DNA of 8,663 nucleotides from Pediococcus sp. (lineage in GTDB: Bacteria; Bacillota; Bacilli; Lactobacillales; Lactobacillaceae). This document shows, in pieces, positions 6,640 through 8,663 of the stretch; positions within the stretch are counted from its first letter, which is position 1, and each line of letters opens with the position of its first letter. Under the pieces are notes generated by a model, which searched no databases, was not told the origin of the DNA, and was given only the letters and a program-made list of their open reading frames with translations. Position numbers and translations under genes: made by a program. The DNA lies in the NCBI GenBank assembly GCA_022712335.1, contig JALAGR010000212.1, positions 1-8,663 on the forward strand, in the 5' to 3' direction.

Positions 6640-8663
6640 GCAAGGGCTCCCTTCCAGCTTGCCTTAATTTGTTCTAAATCAACGTCGATAGCGTCATCTG
6701 TAGCCGTAATCTTAATACGATTTCCACCAACTTGACCAAGTAAAGTGGCATTGCCATTCGCTTGTTCTTCGAAAGTTTTTTGATCTTCTGGAGCAATCGT
6801 AACGATAAATCGTGATTGATTTTCAGCAAAGAGCTCAGCTGCAGTTAAATCAGTTTGAACATCAAATCCGATTTCACCTGCAAAAGCACTCTCAGCTAGC
6901 CCAACTGCCAAACCACCTTCAGCTAAATCATGCGCACTAGTTAATAACCCCGCATGAATCAAGCTAGTTACCAACTTTTGTTGTTCTTGTTCATAATGCA
7001 AATCAAAGTCAAAAAGTTTTCCTTCAACACGCCCTGTTTGCATTTTTTGTAACTCGCTACCATTGAAGGCTTTAGATGTTTGACCTAAAACGTAAATCAA
7101 GTCGCCTGCTACTTTGAAATCCAAAGTCGTTATCCAAGCTGGATTTTCAATCAATCCCACCATTCCAACCATTGGCGTTGGATAAATTGGTTGTTTATTG
7201 GATTCGTTGTAAAGTGAAACATTTCCTGAAATCACTGGTGTATCAAAAGCTTCACAAGCTTCGGTCATCCCTTTAGTAGCCTGTTCCAACTCGTAGTAAC
7301 TTTCTGGATCCTCTGGGCTACCAAAATTTAAACAATCAGTAATTGCTAAAGGTGTTCCTCCAGTGGCAACCACGTTTCGAGCAGCTTCACTAATGGCAAT
7401 TTGTCCACCTTGATAAGGATCCAAGTATAAGTAACGCGGGTTCGCATCGGTTGTCATCGCTAACGCTTTTTTAGTTCCACGAACCCGAACTACTGCTGCA
7501 TCACTTTTATTCGTTGAAATTGTGTTAGTTTGAACTTGTGAGTCGTAACGTTCAAAAATTGCACCCTTATCAGCAATCGTTGCCTGTTGGAGCATCGCCT
7601 TAAAAGTCGTTGTTAAATCTGTAATTTTTGGTTGATATTGCTTTTCATCATCGCTAATATGCCGTGGTTTTTGACTTGGTTGCCGATAGACTGGTGCTTC
7701 ATCAACTAAAGCGTGAACCGGTACGTCAGCAACGGTGGCATTCTTAAAAGTTAATTGATAACGGTCACCATTCGTTACTTCACCGATTTTTACCGCTTCA
7801 CTATCATACTTAGCAAATAATTCTTCAACTTCTTGTTCACATCCCTGTTTAATACATAAAAGCATGCGTTCTTGCGATTCTGAAAGCATTAATTCATACG
7901 GAATCATTCCATCTTCCCGTTGAGGGACTAAATCAAGATTTAATCGCATTCCGTATCCAGCTTTAGCACCCATTTCTGCAGATGATGAAATCAAGCCTGC
8001 GGCACCCATGTCTTGAATCCCCACGAGTAGCTCCGAATGATTATGGATTAATTCCAAACACGCTTCCATCAGTTGTTTTTCAGCAAATGGATCTCCGACT
8101 TGGACCGCTGAACGTTGTGTTTCTTGTTCATCACTAAATTCAGTCGAAGCGAAAATAGCTCCTTGAATTCCATCACGTCCAGTTTTAGTTCCCACGTAGT
8201 AGATTGAGTTTCCTACACCAGCGGCCGCGCCCTTTTGTTGGTCGTTGATATCCAACAATCCAACACACATGGCGTTCATGACTGGGTTACTTTGATAAAT
8301 TGCATCAAATGTCGTTTCTCCGCCTACCGTAGGGATTCCCATACAGTTTCCGTAATCGCCAATCCCAGCAACCGTTTGGTCTACTAGATATTTGGTATGA
8401 GCATCGTCTAATTCTCCAAAATGAAGACTATCCATTAAGGCCATTGGGCGAGCTCCCATTGAAAAAATATCGCGAATAATTCCACCAACACCGGTTGCAG
8501 CACCTTGATAAGGCTCAACTGCTGTAGGATGATTATGGCTTTCGGCTTTGAAAACTACTGCTTGACCATCGCCGATATCAACGATTCCAGCGCCTTCACA
8601 CGGTCCTTGTAAGATTTGAGGCCCCGTCCTTGGAAATGTTAAAAGTGGCTTGGAATTTTTATA
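6624..8663 (-). CDS. purL: FGAM synthase large subunit PurL (small, PurS/PurQ-dependent type), 5' end missing
   Basis: Converts FGAR to FGAM with ATP and ammonia, which in this subfamily is delivered by PurQ within a complex that also holds PurS. There are 679 codons in the window. The frame continues to the right edge without a stop, so the Met codon at 8457-8459, which sits inside the conserved FSMGARP motif, is not the start. Comparison with B. subtilis PurL (about 740 residues, from memory) suggests only some 55-60 N-terminal residues are lost, including the conserved SEHC segment. In-window motifs: ESHNHP (41-46), [12 protein letters not shown] (50-61), GIPTVGGE (109-116), [20 protein letters not shown] (220-239), LSESQERML (260-268), then in the second half [15 protein letters not shown] and [13 protein letters not shown]. 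No glutaminase domain is fused to the C-terminus, consistent with a separate purQ. The stop (6624-6626) lies inside purF. Confidence 0.96.
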   Translation of the reverse strand, partial: YKNSKPLLTFPRTGPQILQGPCEGAGIVDIGDGQAVVFKAESHNHPTAVEPYQGAATGVGGIIRDIFSMGARPMALMDSLHFGELDDAHTKYLVDQTVAGIGDYGNCMGIPTVGGETTFDAIYQSNPVMNAMCVGLLDINDQQKGAAAGVGNSIYYVGTKTGRDGIQGAIFASTEFSDEQETQRSAVQVGDPFAEKQLMEACLELIHNHSELLVGIQDMGAAGLISSSAEMGAKAGYGMRLNLDLVPQREDGMIPYELMLSESQERMLLCIKQGCEQEVEELFAKYDSEAVKIGEVTNGDRYQLTFKNATVADVPVHALVDEAPVYRQPSQKPRHISDDEKQYQPKITDLTTTFKAMLQQATIADKGAIFERYDSQVQTNTISTNKSDAAVVRVRGTKKALAMTTDANPRYLYLDPYQGGQIAISEAARNVVATGGTPLAITDCLNFGSPEDPESYYELEQATKGMTEACEAFDTPVISGNVSLYNESNKQPIYPTPMVGMVGLIENPAWITTLDFKVAGDLIYVLGQTSKAFNGSELQKMQTGRVEGKLFDFDLHYEQEQQKLVTSLIHAGLLTSAHDLAEGGLAVGLAESAFAGEIGFDVQTDLTAAELFAENQSRFIVTIAPEDQKTFEEQANGNATLLGQVGGNRIKITATDDAIDVDLEQIKASWKGALAWQLN
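6647..6653 (-). promoter_or_regulatory. Ribosome binding site of purF, inside the purL coding end
   Basis: Read on the minus strand this is AAGGGAG, 7 nt before the purF ATG at 6639. It lies wholly in purL codons, and the purL ribosome passes it before stopping 16 nt into purF. It decides the purF start, which in turn gives the correct 11-residue propeptide before Cys12. Confidence 0.8.

Noticed and set aside
6642..6653. Inverted repeat AAGGG/CCCTT over the purF ribosome site, possibly a regulatory hairpin.
   Set aside because: The arms are only 5 bases with a 2-base gap, too small a loop for a stable hairpin, and pairing does not extend outward.
8457..8459. In-frame ATG as a possible start of purL.
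   Set aside because: The frame continues to the window edge, and the 68 upstream codons encode conserved PurL motifs ([18 protein letters not shown]). The ATG is an internal Met.
717..8663. A hidden mobile element, CRISPR array, riboswitch or RNA gene within the operon.
   Set aside because: The coding frames are contiguous, with junctions of at most 16 nt, and I saw no repeats, tRNA-like folds or inserted segments. A purine riboswitch or PurR site would be expected upstream of the first pur gene, outside this window.

Overview
The window is the downstream part of a de novo purine biosynthesis operon, read on the minus strand, followed by a terminator and the tail of a converging, unrelated gene. 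In transcription order (right to left) the operon runs purL (5' end outside the window), purF, purM, purN, purH, purD. Protein sequence, gene order and strong GGAGG-type ribosome sites point to a low-GC Gram-positive bacterium, most likely Lactobacillaceae. Two features support this: the small PurL type that works with separate PurS and PurQ, and the PurF C-terminus, which resembles my memory of lactobacilli. The family is an inference from recall, not from a search.

Region by region: 1-641 is the 3' end of a plus-strand gene for a very Asp/Ser-rich, probably extracytoplasmic protein of unknown function. 642-716 is the convergent intergenic gap and holds one long hairpin with T-runs on both sides, so it can terminate both genes. 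From 717 to the right edge, six pur genes occupy essentially every base. Junctions are 16 nt overlap (purL/purF), 1 nt overlap (purF/purM, TAATG), 4 nt overlap (purM/purN, ATGA), 14 nt gap (purN/purH) and 16 nt gap (purH/purD). This spacing suggests a single transcript with translational coupling. No promoter for it is visible, so it must start to the right of the window.

Together the genes cover these steps: PRPP to phosphoribosylamine (PurF), to GAR (PurD), to FGAR (PurN), to FGAM (PurL with PurS/PurQ), to AIR (PurM), and the last two steps AICAR to FAICAR to IMP (PurH). The middle steps (PurE/PurK, PurC, PurB) are not here; PurE, PurK, PurC, PurS and PurQ would be expected upstream, outside the window.

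I found no previously undescribed system. All six pur reading frames are intact. The points most worth a second look are an incomplete iron-sulfur ligand set in PurF, the long shared hairpin at the operon end, and the unidentified acidic protein at the left edge.
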